Shown: in pieces, positions 40,490-51,003 of the stretch
How positions within the stretch are numbered: position 1 is the stretch's first letter
How the letters are laid out: every line of letters starts with the position of its first letter
Source of the DNA: Actinomycetes bacterium
Lineage (GTDB): Bacteria; Actinomycetota; Acidimicrobiia; Acidimicrobiales; Ilumatobacteraceae
Reading direction: 5' to 3'
Assembly (NCBI GenBank): GCA_021414085.1
Contig: JAIOPC010000017.1
Coordinates: 1 to 64,000, forward strand
DNA length: 64,000 bases
The notes under the pieces: generated by a model
The model's input: only the letters and a program-made list of their open reading frames with translations
What the model was told of the DNA's origin: nothing
Database searches by the model: none
Position numbers and translations under genes: made by a program

Positions 40490-41449
40490 ATGAACATCTG
40501 GGTATTCGCACAAGAAGCAAACGGCGCACCGACATCGTCGACGCTGGAACTCCTCACCAAGGCGCGTGGCTTCGGCGGCACGCTGACTGCATTCCTCGGC
40601 GGCGACGCGGCTGGCATTGCCGGCGCACTCGGCGAGTTCGGCGCGACGAAGGTGTATGCAACCGGCGATCTCGGCGGCAAGCTGCCGGGTGTTGCGGTCT
40701 CGGCCGCAATGAAGGCCGTGATTGATGGCGGCGATGCGCCCGACCTGATCATGTTCCCGCAGAGCTACGAAGGCCGCGACGTGATGAGCCGCTTGTCGGT
40801 GCAGCTCGATCGCACCGTGCTCACCAACAACATCGATGTCAGCGTCGAGGGCAACGCAGTCTCGGTCACCACCCCGATTTTCGGCGGCAACGTGTTGGTC
40901 ACCACCGCGTTCTCGGGCAGCGGCCCGTTCCTCGCCGCGTTCCGCTCGAAGAGCTTCGTCGCCGAATCAGCTGGCGGTGCGGCAGCGAGTGTCGTAGCCG
41001 CACCTGTGCCCGAGCTTGGTGCGACGGGTGCTGCCCGCGTCACCGCCGTGCACACGGAAGAGACGCACGGACCAAAGCTCGACGAAGCAGCAATCGTTGT
41101 TTCCGGCGGTCGTGGTCTCGGCGAGGCCGCGAAGTACGAGATGATCGAAACGCTGGCCAAGTTGCTGAAGGGTGCGCCCGGCGCATCGCGTGCAATCGTC
41201 GATGCCGGTTGGGTGCCGTACAGCTACCAGGTTGGCCAGACCGGCAAGGTCGTGAAGCCCGGCGTGTACATCGCGTGTGGCATCTCCGGCGCCACGCAGC
41301 ACATGGTCGGCATGAAGGGCGCGAAGAACATCATCGCGATCAACAAGGACAAGGAAGCTCCCATCTTCGGCATCGCCGACTTGGGAATCGTCGGCGACGT
41401 GCACAAGGTGCTGCCGAAACTGATCGAGGCGTTGCAAGGTCGCGGCTGA
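40490..41449 (+). CDS. etfA: Electron transfer flavoprotein alpha subunit
   Basis: A 319-residue EtfA. The C-terminal FAD-binding domain is intact: [28 protein letters not shown] in pieces, [12 protein letters not shown], and [20 protein letters not shown]. It carries the redox FAD of the Etf dimer, passing electrons to the quinone pool through an Etf-quinone oxidoreductase not seen here. A GAGGAG site precedes ATG 40490. The gene ends at a strong hairpin. Confidence 0.94.
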   Translation: MNIWVFAQEANGAPTSSTLELLTKARGFGGTLTAFLGGDAAGIAGALGEFGATKVYATGDLGGKLPGVAVSAAMKAVIDGGDAPDLIMFPQSYEGRDVMSRLSVQLDRTVLTNNIDVSVEGNAVSVTTPIFGGNVLVTTAFSGSGPFLAAFRSKSFVAESAGGAAASVVAAPVPELGATGAARVTAVHTEETHGPKLDEAAIVVSGGRGLGEAAKYEMIETLAKLLKGAPGASRAIVDAGWVPYSYQVGQTGKVVKPGVYIACGISGATQHMVGMKGAKNIIAINKDKEAPIFGIADLGIVGDVHKVLPKLIEALQGRG

Positions 41450-41468
41450 CCGAGCAATTCCGGAACGA

Positions 41469-41503
41469 CTGAAGGCGGCCGCAAGGCCGCCTTCAGCCGT
41501 TTT
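41469..41503 (+). terminator. Rho-independent terminator after etfA
   Basis: A perfect 12-bp stem CTGAAGGCGGCC/GGCCGCCTTCAG with a GCAA loop, followed by CCG and TTTT. It ends the etfBA operon. Confidence 0.85.
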
Positions 41504-41560
41504 CCGGATGCGTTTGTTCGCTGCCGCGCGCTATCCGTGCGCCAGCGTTCAAACGGTGCA

Positions 41561-42538
41561 TCAATCGGAGTCGTGGGCGTTGATCGCCCAGGCGTAACCC
41601 TCGTCTTTGTCTTCGACGGCTAGCTGTAGCGACCAGCCCGATTCCGGACGATCGCCACGCCACCAATACCAACTGAGTTCGTCGGCGAGCACGTGCAGCT
41701 GGCCGGGTTGCACCGGCCAGTCATCGAGCAGATCGCCGAGCGCAGCGAGCAACCACCACGCGCCGAACCTGCCTGCCGCCGCACCGCGACGCTTTCCGTG
41801 CGCACCACCGCTGGCGCCAGCCCACGCCATCCAGGCGAGTGCGTCGGCCGCGCTCAGTTCTGCGAGGTGGGGCTGCTCGATACCCAGCGCCTCGATTGCG
41901 GTTGCTGCGTCGCCTTCGACGCACACGACCTCGACTTTGCCGTCGCTCGCGGCCGTCCATGTATCGAGCAGTTGACGCACGGCCAGTGTTACCGACACGT
42001 CATCGACGCGGGTGATCGTCGCCTTCGGCTTCGCTGCGCGGAACTGATCCGCTGGAGGCAGCGCCGGCCCTGGCGCGTCGACGCCTTCGTCCGAATAGGT
42101 CGCCAACGAGTACTCGGGTTCCCACCGCTGAATCTCGAACGGGATGTCGAGCGGGTTCGGCGCATCGTCGGGAATCGCCTCGCCGCGCAAGGCACGCTCG
42201 TGAGCGACGAACCCGGCGCGCGGTCCGCCATCGAGATGACGGGCGAGCGCTTCGTACGTGTGATGTTGCGCGGCGACTTCGGTGAGAGGGCCGATCGTGA
42301 AGCGGCCACTCGACTCGTCCAGCATTGTTGCCGCCCATTCCTCAGGAGCCCACAGCGCCAGCCGGTATTCGGCCAATGTCGCCGCTGGCCAAAGCTGACG
42401 GCCAGTGAGCACGGCCGCGCGCGAGCGATCGCGCAGGTCGGCGAGCGCCGCCCAATCCTTGCTGGCGCACAGCGAATCGACCATGCGCACTAGTCCGTCG
42501 AGGTCCGCCCGTTGAACGAGATCGCTGACGCCGCTCAT
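41561..42538 (-). CDS. Unrecognised protein of the DUF3090/SCO1664 cluster
   Basis: An unrecognised protein of 325 residues from ATG 42538 (in-frame starts at 42589 and 42613 also exist). The N-terminal half is helical with Trp-rich turns ([20 protein letters not shown]). The C-terminal half has [21 protein letters not shown] and ends [20 protein letters not shown]. There is no signal peptide and no membrane helix. It is the fourth gene of an apparent operon with the histidine phosphatase, DUF3090 and SCO1664 genes, 13 bp after the last. In many actinobacteria mshC sits nearby in this cluster, and here it does not. Confidence 0.6.
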   Translation of the reverse strand: MSGVSDLVQRADLDGLVRMVDSLCASKDWAALADLRDRSRAAVLTGRQLWPAATLAEYRLALWAPEEWAATMLDESSGRFTIGPLTEVAAQHHTYEALARHLDGGPRAGFVAHERALRGEAIPDDAPNPLDIPFEIQRWEPEYSLATYSDEGVDAPGPALPPADQFRAAKPKATITRVDDVSVTLAVRQLLDTWTAASDGKVEVVCVEGDAATAIEALGIEQPHLAELSAADALAWMAWAGASGGAHGKRRGAAAGRFGAWWLLAALGDLLDDWPVQPGQLHVLADELSWYWWRGDRPESGWSLQLAVEDKDEGYAWAINAHDSD

Positions 42539-42551
42539 CGCGATCTGGCCA

Positions 42552-43253
42552 TCAGACGAGAGGCCAGGGGTAACGGCGGCCGCTTTCATCGACTGGAAAC
42601 TCGCGATGCTCAACCACCCACCTTGCGCGCTCCTGCAATGCCATCACTTCATCATCCGCCAAGAGCGCAGCAATGTCGAGTGGAACGCTCTTTGCGATAC
42701 GAGCGGCTGCCTCCACCAGTTCGTCAGCTATCGGCTCGCCGCCGAATTCCCACACGACGGTGCGCAGTTTGAAGTCGGCTGCGAAACAAAGCCCGTGATC
42801 GATTCCCCACAGATGATCGTTCTCGTCGATCAAGACATGACCACTCTTGCGATCTGTGTTGTTGGCGATCAGGTCGAACGCCGCGACCTGGCGCAGCTGC
42901 CCATGCAAATGCGCGTGCTGCTCGAAGATCGTGAAGTAGTGCTGCTGGTGGTCGGCGTTGATGAACCATTGAACGCTGCCCTCGTCCAGCGGCCCGTCGC
43001 GGATGATCGTGGGTGGGACGAGGTCGAGACCCATCGCTTCACTCAACCGGAAGGCGGCAAGCTCGCGACGGTGCAGCCCAGGCTCGAAGTCCCACAACGG
43101 CCGCTCACCACGCACCGGCTTGTAAATCGCTTGCCCGGCGGTTTCGCCGTCGCGCAACAGGTTCACCAGGTAGGTCGCGTTGCTGCTCCACGGGACGCGA
43201 CCTTCGATATCGAGTTCGGCGGTGGCCAGCAGCGCTAGTTCATGCGCGGGCAT
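42552..43253 (-). CDS. SCO1664-family (PI3/4-kinase-like) protein
   Basis: A 233-residue protein of the SCO1664 family. Blocks are NATYLVNLL, YKPVRGERPLWDF, HRRELAAFRLSEAMG, FDLIANNTDRKSGHVL and GIDHGLCF. These resemble the catalytic loop and metal loop (D-x4-N, D-H-G) of the PI3/4-kinase-like fold, so ATP binding is likely, but activity is undetermined. The start ATG 43253 lies inside the end of the DUF3090 gene (19-base overlap). The longer upstream frame lies wholly in that gene. Confidence 0.85.
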   Translation of the reverse strand: MPAHELALLATAELDIEGRVPWSSNATYLVNLLRDGETAGQAIYKPVRGERPLWDFEPGLHRRELAAFRLSEAMGLDLVPPTIIRDGPLDEGSVQWFINADHQQHYFTIFEQHAHLHGQLRQVAAFDLIANNTDRKSGHVLIDENDHLWGIDHGLCFAADFKLRTVVWEFGGEPIADELVEAAARIAKSVPLDIAALLADDEVMALQERARWVVEHREFPVDESGRRYPWPLV

Positions 43254-43792
43254 GCGTGACCGTCGGGGTTGATCGGATGGCCACACCACCGACACGGCGG
43301 GCGGCCAGCGGCGACCACCGAATCGGCATGATCGCAAAACGCTGCAGCTTGGCTGCGGCTGAGGAACAGGCGCACGTGACCGCGATCGACATCGTCGGCC
43401 AGGTTCCTCAATCGTTCGACCGGATCGGTGCCGTCGTCTTCCGCCTCCGTGGGGTCGCTCTCGATGTCGGTTTCGATGAGCTCCTCGAGTTGCACAAGCA
43501 GGCGATCGTTCTCGCGGTCGTAACCGAGCCCGACCGGTCCGAGCACGAACGCTGCTTCGGCTGGCATCTCGAGTTGCAGTGTCGACGCAGCGGGTTTGTC
43601 CGCAGGATCGGGGAGATCGACGAGCACACGGCGGAGGTAGTCGGCGATCGCGCCGGCTTGACGCTTCTCGCACTTGATAGTCACCGATGTCGCGCCGCGC
43701 CGTGCCTGCAACAGGAACAGCCGGGCGCCCGGCTCGCCGAGCGCGCCAACGGTGAAGGCATCGACCTCATCGAAGTCGAAGTAGATGCTCAA
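43235..43792 (-). CDS. DUF3090 protein
   Basis: A 185-residue DUF3090 protein. It starts with a TTG codon at 43792 (SIYFDFDEVDAFTVG). The C-terminus carries CRWCGHPINPDGHACPRMN, a likely zinc site, preceded by LFLSRSQAAAFCDHA. The family is actinobacterial and of unknown function, and is almost always next to the histidine phosphatase and SCO1664 genes as here. An AAGG site lies upstream, 10 bp after the phosphatase stop. Confidence 0.88.
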   Translation of the reverse strand: MSIYFDFDEVDAFTVGALGEPGARLFLLQARRGATSVTIKCEKRQAGAIADYLRRVLVDLPDPADKPAASTLQLEMPAEAAFVLGPVGLGYDRENDRLLVQLEELIETDIESDPTEAEDDGTDPVERLRNLADDVDRGHVRLFLSRSQAAAFCDHADSVVAAGRPPCRWCGHPINPDGHACPRMN

Positions 43793-43802
43793 GATGAGAC
43801 CT

Positions 43803-44468
43803 TCACGATGGCCGCAGTTCCGCGAGCGAGCCGCCAGTTGAGTTCACCGTCAAGACCGCTGGTGCACCCATGCCGTAAGCGATGGCGGTAACCGAACACG
43901 TGCTGATGACGATGCGTTGGAACAAGTCGATGTGCGTGCCGAGGGCGTGCGCAACGGCAGCCTTGATCGGGTCGGCATGCGACACGCACACGACTACCTG
44001 GCCCGGGTGCGCCGCGCGCAAGCGATCAAGCGCGCCGACCATGCGGTTCTGCATGGCGGTGAAGCTCTCGCCGCCCGGAAACGTGAAGGTGCTCGGCGCG
44101 CGTTGAACGGTGTTCCACTCGGGCAGCTTCATCAGCTTCTTCAGTTCGGCACCGGTCCAGTCGCCGAAGTCGCACTCCAGCAAGCCCTTTTCGATCTGCA
44201 CACGCAGCTTGCGACCGGCAGCGATCGGCGCAGCGGTTTCACGAGCCCGTTCCAGCGGACTGGCGTAGATCGCATCGACCTTGTCGAGCTGGGCGATGCG
44301 CTCGCCAACTCGCTGCGCCTGCGCGCGACCTTCATCGGAAAGATGGAGACCCGGCGCGCGACCGGGCAGCAGCTTGCCAGTGGTGGGTGTCAGCCCGTGA
44401 CGAACCAGCAAAATGAGAGTGGATGCCGGAGGCTTGTGTGCCGGTGAAGGTTGTTTCGTTCGCGCCAT
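43803..44468 (-). CDS. Histidine phosphatase (MSMEG_4193 family)
   Basis: A 221-residue phosphoglycerate mutase-like phosphatase. Catalytic residues appear in LLVRHGLTP, YASPLERARETA and CVSHADPIKAAVAHALG. The block PGLHLSDEGRAQAQRVGERI is typical. This subfamily is paired with DUF3090 and SCO1664 in actinobacteria, and its substrate is unknown. The start is ATG 44468. The open frame upstream to 45044 is antisense to the UDG gene. A leftward TAGGTT (44480-44485) may be its -10. Confidence 0.87.
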   Translation of the reverse strand: MARTKQPSPAHKPPASTLILLVRHGLTPTTGKLLPGRAPGLHLSDEGRAQAQRVGERIAQLDKVDAIYASPLERARETAAPIAAGRKLRVQIEKGLLECDFGDWTGAELKKLMKLPEWNTVQRAPSTFTFPGGESFTAMQNRMVGALDRLRAAHPGQVVVCVSHADPIKAAVAHALGTHIDLFQRIVISTCSVTAIAYGMGAPAVLTVNSTGGSLAELRPS

Positions 44469-44483
44469 TGCAACTTGGAAACC

Positions 44484-44489
44484 TACTGT
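44484..44489 (+). promoter_or_regulatory. Leaderless -10 TACTGT sharing TA with a divergent -10
   Basis: TACTGT is 7 bases before GTG 44497 of the UDG gene. On the other strand TAGGTT (44480-44485) uses the same TA dinucleotide. Confidence 0.45.
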
Positions 44490-44496
44490 GCCTGCC

Positions 44497-45159
44497 GTGG
44501 ATTCGCCTGCTCGCTTGCGCGCCGACGTGTGTGACTGTCGGCTCTGCCCTCGGCTGGTGGAGTGGCGCGAGCAGATCGCCGAAACGAAGCGGGCTGCATA
44601 TCGCGATGAGACGTATTGGGGAAGGGGAGTGCCCGGATTTGGCGACGCCACTGCGCGGATCTTGGTGCTCGGCCTAGCTCCGGCGGCGCACGGCGCCAAC
44701 CGCACCGGGCGAGTGTTCACCGGCGATCGCTCCGGTGATTGGCTGTTTCGAGCGATGCACCGCGCCGGGCTCGCCAACCAGCCGACCTCGGTCGGCGTTG
44801 AGGATGGGTTACAGCTGAACGGCGCCTGGGTGACGGCCGCGGTGAAGTGTGCGCCGCCGGACAACAAACCGCTGCCCGACGAGCGCGTGAACTGCCGACC
44901 ATTTCTGCAGCGCGAACTCGCCCTGCTGGCCAACGTGAAGATTGTCGTGTGCCTTGGCGCTTTCGCATTCAACGCCGCGTGCGATGAATTCGGTGTGCGA
45001 CCACGCCCAAAGTTCGGCCACGGCGCACAGTGTGTCGCCGACAACGGACTGACTCTTCTGTGCTCGTTTCACCCGAGCCAACAGAACACGTTCACCGGTC
45101 GGCTCACCGAGCAGATGCTCGACGATGTGTTCAGCCGCGCCGTCCAGCTTTCTGGCTGA
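44497..45159 (+). CDS. Uracil-DNA glycosylase family 5 (UDGb)
   Basis: A 220-residue glycosylase. Cluster cysteines begin CDCRLCPRLVEW (Cys12, 14, 17). Motif 1 is LGLAPAAHGANRTGR, followed by FTGDRSGDWL, and the late motif is SFHPSQQNTFTGRLT. The AHGAN motif lacks the catalytic Asp/Glu of other UDGs, as is normal for UDGb. It removes uracil and some deaminated purines from DNA. The start GTG 44497 is chosen for its leaderless -10, and GTG 44488 is possible. The 3' end overlaps the EVE gene by 29 bases. Confidence 0.9.
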   Translation: MDSPARLRADVCDCRLCPRLVEWREQIAETKRAAYRDETYWGRGVPGFGDATARILVLGLAPAAHGANRTGRVFTGDRSGDWLFRAMHRAGLANQPTSVGVEDGLQLNGAWVTAAVKCAPPDNKPLPDERVNCRPFLQRELALLANVKIVVCLGAFAFNAACDEFGVRPRPKFGHGAQCVADNGLTLLCSFHPSQQNTFTGRLTEQMLDDVFSRAVQLSG

Positions 45160-45604
45160 ACGCAACGATCGCTTTGAACTCGGGTGCTGTGAGTGGCATC
45201 ACGGAGAGCCGGTTGCCTTTGGCCAGCAAGCGACACTCGATCAGTTCCGGCACTGAGCGCAATTCCTCGAGCGAGACAAAGGCGAGCTTCTTCACCGGTG
45301 CGACCGTGACGAGATCCCAACGCGGGTCTGTTCGCTTGGACCCCGCATCGAAGTACTTGCTCTTCGGATCGAACTGGCTCATGTCTGGTTCAGCCGTCTT
45401 GATCACCTTGCACACGCCGGCAACTCCGGGCGGTGTTGCTTGCGAGTGGTAGAAGATCGCCTGATCGCCGACTTTCATCGCGCGCATGTAGTTGCGGGCC
45501 ATGTAGTTGCGAACGCCATCCCATCCCTCGCTGCCCTTGCGCGCCAGGTCGTCGTATGAAAACACGTCGGGTTCCGACTTGAACAACCAGTACGCAGCAG
45601 CCAC
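45131..45604 (-). CDS. EVE-domain protein
   Basis: A 157-residue EVE (PUA-like) protein. It has the opening YWLFKSEPDVFSYDDL, the core GVRNYMARNYMRAMKVGD, and IFYHSQATPPGVAGV. EVE proteins are thought to bind modified bases in DNA or RNA. The GTG start 45604 follows a leaderless -10 that overlaps the azlD stop codon. Confidence 0.92.
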   Translation of the reverse strand: MAAAYWLFKSEPDVFSYDDLARKGSEGWDGVRNYMARNYMRAMKVGDQAIFYHSQATPPGVAGVCKVIKTAEPDMSQFDPKSKYFDAGSKRTDPRWDLVTVAPVKKLAFVSLEELRSVPELIECRLLAKGNRLSVMPLTAPEFKAIVAFSQKAGRRG

Positions 45605-45611
45605 GCGTGCG

Positions 45612-45617
45612 AGGTTA
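45612..45617 (-). promoter_or_regulatory. Leaderless -10 TAACCT overlapping a stop codon
   Basis: TAACCT is 7 bases before GTG 45604 of the EVE gene. Its TAA is the azlD stop codon (45615-45617). Confidence 0.5.
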
Positions 45618-45950
45618 CGCCCAGAGCCGAAGCACGGTGAAAACCGCCATGCCGACGGCGATCGTTGCGACCATGTTGCGCGTCTTAACGAAGACTGCCG
45701 CGGACGCGACTAGTGCCCACCACTGGAAGTTGTGGATAGCGAGGTAGGGCTCGTGGTTCTTGGTCAGCACGCCCTGGGCCACGATGGCGGTGAGCGCGCA
45801 GGCTGGCGCGTAACGCAACGCACGCTCGACCTGTGCGGGAAGTGCATAGCGAGCGGGCAACATGAAGAAACTGCCGCGCGTGACGACCGTAGCGATAGTC
45901 AACCCGGCGAACGCAGCGGCGAGGTAGCCCCAATCGTGGAAGTGATTCAC
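45615..45950 (-). CDS. azlD: AzlD-family branched-chain amino acid transport subunit
   Basis: A 111-residue membrane protein with three or four helices: GYLAAAFAGLTIATVVTRG, RYAPACALTAIVAQGVL, WWALVASAAVFVKTRN and a final helix. It matches the AzlD family. It acts with AzlC to export branched-chain amino acids or analogues. The GTG start 45950 overlaps the azlC stop (GTGA). The longer frame lies antiphase inside azlC. Confidence 0.88.
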   Translation of the reverse strand: MNHFHDWGYLAAAFAGLTIATVVTRGSFFMLPARYALPAQVERALRYAPACALTAIVAQGVLTKNHEPYLAIHNFQWWALVASAAVFVKTRNMVATIAVGMAVFTVLRLWA

Positions 45951-46693
45951 GTGCGCCTCGTGTGGCGATCGCGCCAGGCTTCGCCGAGCAGCGCGACGGT
46001 CACGCCGACTAGCACGGCCAGCAGCAGTCCCAATCGCATCGGCAGTCGAACCGCCGCGACGGCTACGGCAGCTGTGCTGATGACGCCGGCGACGGCAGGT
46101 ATCCGTTGCACCATCGGGATCAACACCGCCAACAGCGCGAGATATGCGGCCAATTCGAAGCCCCAGTCGCTGGGCATCAGCCCGCCCACGAGAAAGCCGA
46201 CGATCGAACCTGCCTGCCACACAATCCAGTTGAGAACGGCAAGTCCGTAGAAGTAGCCCCACTGCTCGGGGTTGCCGTACTCGTCCGCGTTCGCGAACTT
46301 GCGCGAGAACAGCGCGAAGCCGAGATCACCGTTGAGGTACGACGCCAGCAACCGTTGCCGCCACGGCAAGTGCATGAACGATCGCCGCGACGCGGCAGCA
46401 AAGATCACGAAGCGCAGGTTCACCAGCAACGCAGTCACCCACACGATCGGCAAGGGTGCGCCGGTCGCGAGTAAGGGCATGGTTGCCAGTTGCGCCGAGC
46501 CGGCGAAGACGGTGAACGTCATCACCAGCGCCGCAGGAATGGTGAGCCCTGCGTTGACCATCGCCACGCCAGTCACCACGCCCCACACTGCGATCGCCGG
46601 CCCGAGGGGTGTCATCGCCTTGATGCCGTCGCGATATGCCTCGCGGTTAATCGGTGGCAACAGCTTCGACATTCGGACCATCATGCCTGGCAT
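45947..46693 (-). CDS. azlC: AzlC-family branched-chain amino acid permease
   Basis: A 248-residue membrane protein of the AzlC family. The recognisable core is FTVFAGSAQLATMPLL, followed by LLVNLRFVIFAAASR and LASYLNGDLGFALF. Six or more helices are seen. The start is one of ATG 46693, 46681 or 46669. It is divergent from an MFS gene with 15 bp between starts. Confidence 0.9.
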   Translation of the reverse strand: MPGMMVRMSKLLPPINREAYRDGIKAMTPLGPAIAVWGVVTGVAMVNAGLTIPAALVMTFTVFAGSAQLATMPLLATGAPLPIVWVTALLVNLRFVIFAAASRRSFMHLPWRQRLLASYLNGDLGFALFSRKFANADEYGNPEQWGYFYGLAVLNWIVWQAGSIVGFLVGGLMPSDWGFELAAYLALLAVLIPMVQRIPAVAGVISTAAVAVAAVRLPMRLGLLLAVLVGVTVALLGEAWRDRHTRRT

Positions 46694-46708
46694 GCAAGGA
46701 TTTCGGAC

Positions 46709-48058
46709 GTGAGTAAGGAACGTGTCCGCCTGGGAAGCAGCTATCGCAAGTTGTACGTCTCAACTGCCATCTCCAATGTCGGCGATGGCATGGCTGCGAT
46801 CGCGTACCCGTGGCTCGCAACCGCTATTACTCGCAACCCGCTGCTGATTGCGATCGTCGCCGCGGCGCAGCGACTGCCGTGGCTGGTGTTTACTCTGCCG
46901 GCGGGCGTCATCACCGATCGCGTCGATCGACGGCGCGCAATGGTGTTGATGGACACGCTGCGCGGCATGTTGACGGCGATCGTCGCTATCTCGGTGCTCT
47001 CCGAACAGGGCACGCTGCCGGCGCCGGATGAGGTGAAGGACATTGTCGGTACCCGAATCGGGCTGTACCTGGTCTTGTTATTGGCCACTCTGCTGCTCGG
47101 TTGTGCAGAGGTCATGCGCGACAACTGCGGCCAGACGTTGATGCCGTCGATCGTCGAGCATCAACATTTGGAGCGTGCGAACGGCCGCATGTGGAGCATC
47201 GAATCCGTGGCGAACACCTTCATCGGTCCACCACTTGGTTCGCTGTTGCTGCTCGTGGCGTTCTCGGTTCCGTTCTTCATTGATGCCGCCTCGTTCTTTG
47301 CAGCTGCGGCGCTCGTTGCGCTGATCCCCGGCACGTTTCGCGCTCAGCATCCCGAGCGCGCAGCGGGTGAGCCGACGCCGTCTTGGCGCGACGACCTGAA
47401 GGAAGGAGTGCGCTGGCTGTACCACCACAAGCTGCTGTGGTCGATGGCGATCATCCTCGGCTTAATGAACATGGCGTCGATGCTCAGTGGATCGATGTTC
47501 GTGTTGTTCGCGCAGGATGTGCTCAACATCACGCCGCTGACGTTCGCGTTAATGGGGTTCGGGTTTGCGATTGGTGCAGTTATCGGCGGATACGTTGCGC
47601 CGTGGATGTCGAAGAAGCTCGGCAGCGGAACCTGCTTGGCACTCACGCTGGGCTCGTCTGCCGTTGTCAACTTTTCGGTCGGCTTGAGTTCTTGGTGGCC
47701 GCTCACCGCGCTGCTGTTCGCGATCGGAATGCTGTTTGGTTCGTCGTGGAACGTGATCACCGTCAGCTTGCGTCAATCGATTATCCCCCCGCATCTGCTC
47801 GGCCGCGTGAACAGCGTGTATCGATTCTTCGCGTGGGGCATGATGCCGATCGGCGCGATGCTCGGTGGCGTCGTCGTGACGATCGCGCGCACGTTCACCA
47901 GTCACGAAACGTCGCTGCGCGCTGTCTGGTTTGTCGATGGCGGCATCTACGCGATTCTGTTCCTGGTCGGTCGGCGATTGCTCACCACCGAACGACTTGA
48001 GGCCGCACGCGCTGCGGGCGTGTCAGCTATTGCGGCGGTCGACACCACCATGAGCTGA
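46709..48058 (+). CDS. MFS transporter (EntS/MFS_3-like)
   Basis: A 449-residue, 12-helix transporter from GTG 46709. The motif between helices 2 and 3 is PAGVITDRVDRRRAMV, and NISTAISNVGDG-like (STAISNVGDGMAA) opens helix 1. The pattern resembles the enterobactin exporter/MFS_3 group, so drug or siderophore export is likely. The substrate is unknown. A GC hairpin follows the stop, and the last 36 bases overlap the convergent gene. Confidence 0.85.
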   Translation: MSKERVRLGSSYRKLYVSTAISNVGDGMAAIAYPWLATAITRNPLLIAIVAAAQRLPWLVFTLPAGVITDRVDRRRAMVLMDTLRGMLTAIVAISVLSEQGTLPAPDEVKDIVGTRIGLYLVLLLATLLLGCAEVMRDNCGQTLMPSIVEHQHLERANGRMWSIESVANTFIGPPLGSLLLLVAFSVPFFIDAASFFAAAALVALIPGTFRAQHPERAAGEPTPSWRDDLKEGVRWLYHHKLLWSMAIILGLMNMASMLSGSMFVLFAQDVLNITPLTFALMGFGFAIGAVIGGYVAPWMSKKLGSGTCLALTLGSSAVVNFSVGLSSWWPLTALLFAIGMLFGSSWNVITVSLRQSIIPPHLLGRVNSVYRFFAWGMMPIGAMLGGVVVTIARTFTSHETSLRAVWFVDGGIYAILFLVGRRLLTTERLEAARAAGVSAIAAVDTTMS

Positions 48059-48865
48059 CGCGCGCGCCTGGGCGCGCGCCCTGGCCTCCGCGACCACGTC
48101 GCCCACGACTCGGTGCAGGTTGCCCGCCTTGGTGCCACCCTCCACGTGAATCACACCGCGGCGAATACGCCCGACAAAGCTGCGCTCGTTGAACGGAAGG
48201 ATCGTCTTCGCGATGGCCCAACCTTCGTCGCGAGTTCCCAGCACGCGCTCGTGCAGCAGGCGCACGTCTCGGAACTCGACGGTGCCCCGTATGAGATCGA
48301 CCGGCTGATACTCCAGCTCGACAATCAGCCAGGTGAGGCCGTCGCGGTCCGTGTTTTCCGGAACGCTGCGCGCCAGCATGATTGCGTGCGTGGCCGCTAA
48401 CTCGGAGCACGTCTTCGTGCCATTCAACGTCAGGTACTTCCAATCGAAGTCGGCGCGGCACGCAGTTGTTGTCGGATCGTCGCTTCCCGGCTCGTTCATC
48501 AAAGCTGTCCACATGTTGCGTCCCGTGAGCAGTCGCGGGATGGTCTGCTCGAATTGCTCAGCGGTTCCGAACTGGCGAATGGCGGCGCCGACCATGCGGA
48601 TGCCCAGCCCCATCACCGGCGGTGCGATCGCGCCGGTTTTCGCCAATTCCTCCTCGATCACCTCTTGGATGGCGGTGGTGGCCGCCAGGCCGCCCTGGCT
48701 GCGCGGCCAGGTAGGGGCCGTCAATCCCGTGCGTGCCAAACGGTCCCACCATTCCGCGACGGTGATCTCGAGGTCCCAGTTGTCGGCAATCCAGCGCTGC
48801 AGTTCGGCGCGGAACCCTTCTGGATCGGCGATGGGCCAGCGGGGTCGTTGTCCGGCAAGGTCCAC
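48023..48865 (-). CDS. Acyl-CoA dehydrogenase-like protein lacking the C-terminal domain
   Basis: A 280-residue protein with the N-terminal helical and middle beta domains of acyl-CoA dehydrogenases: TAPTWPRSQGGLAATTA, GLGIRMVGAAIRQFG, MWTALMNEPGSDD, LNGTKTCSELA, then VEFRDVRLLHERVLG and GWAIAKTILPFNER. The C-terminal helical domain, which carries the catalytic base and part of the FAD and tetramer contacts, is missing. The tail instead ends in an Ala/Arg-rich helix. It may be a remnant or a non-catalytic partner of another dehydrogenase. GTG 48865 has a leaderless -10. The 3' end overlaps the MFS gene. Confidence 0.75.
   Translation of the reverse strand: MDLAGQRPRWPIADPEGFRAELQRWIADNWDLEITVAEWWDRLARTGLTAPTWPRSQGGLAATTAIQEVIEEELAKTGAIAPPVMGLGIRMVGAAIRQFGTAEQFEQTIPRLLTGRNMWTALMNEPGSDDPTTTACRADFDWKYLTLNGTKTCSELAATHAIMLARSVPENTDRDGLTWLIVELEYQPVDLIRGTVEFRDVRLLHERVLGTRDEGWAIAKTILPFNERSFVGRIRRGVIHVEGGTKAGNLHRVVGDVVAEARARAQARASAHGGVDRRNS
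48060..48075 (+). terminator. GC-rich hairpin after the MFS gene
   Basis: A stem GCGCGC/GCGCGC with a CTGG loop starts 2 bp after the MFS stop codon, inside the 3' end of the convergent gene. There is no U-tract, so termination is uncertain. Confidence 0.35.
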
Positions 48866-48871
48866 ACCCGA

Positions 48872-48877
48872 AATCTA
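48872..48877 (-). promoter_or_regulatory. Leaderless -10 element TAGATT
   Basis: TAGATT, read leftward, is 6 bases before GTG 48865. Confidence 0.5.
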
Positions 48878-48943
48878 CTGGCGCGTTGCTTGGCAAGGTG
48901 GAGGGTCGCCATTCCCAAGACAGTCGTCCCGGGAATTCTGCGT

Positions 48944-48949
48944 TACGCT
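48944..48949 (+). promoter_or_regulatory. Probable -10 of the formate dehydrogenase/sarcosine oxidase operon
   Basis: TACGCT is 8 bases before GTG 48958. It is the only promoter-like element seen ahead of the six-gene operon. Confidence 0.4.
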
Positions 48950-48957
48950 GGCCAGTC

Positions 48958-50999
<2,042 letters not shown>

Positions 51000-51003
<4 letters not shown>

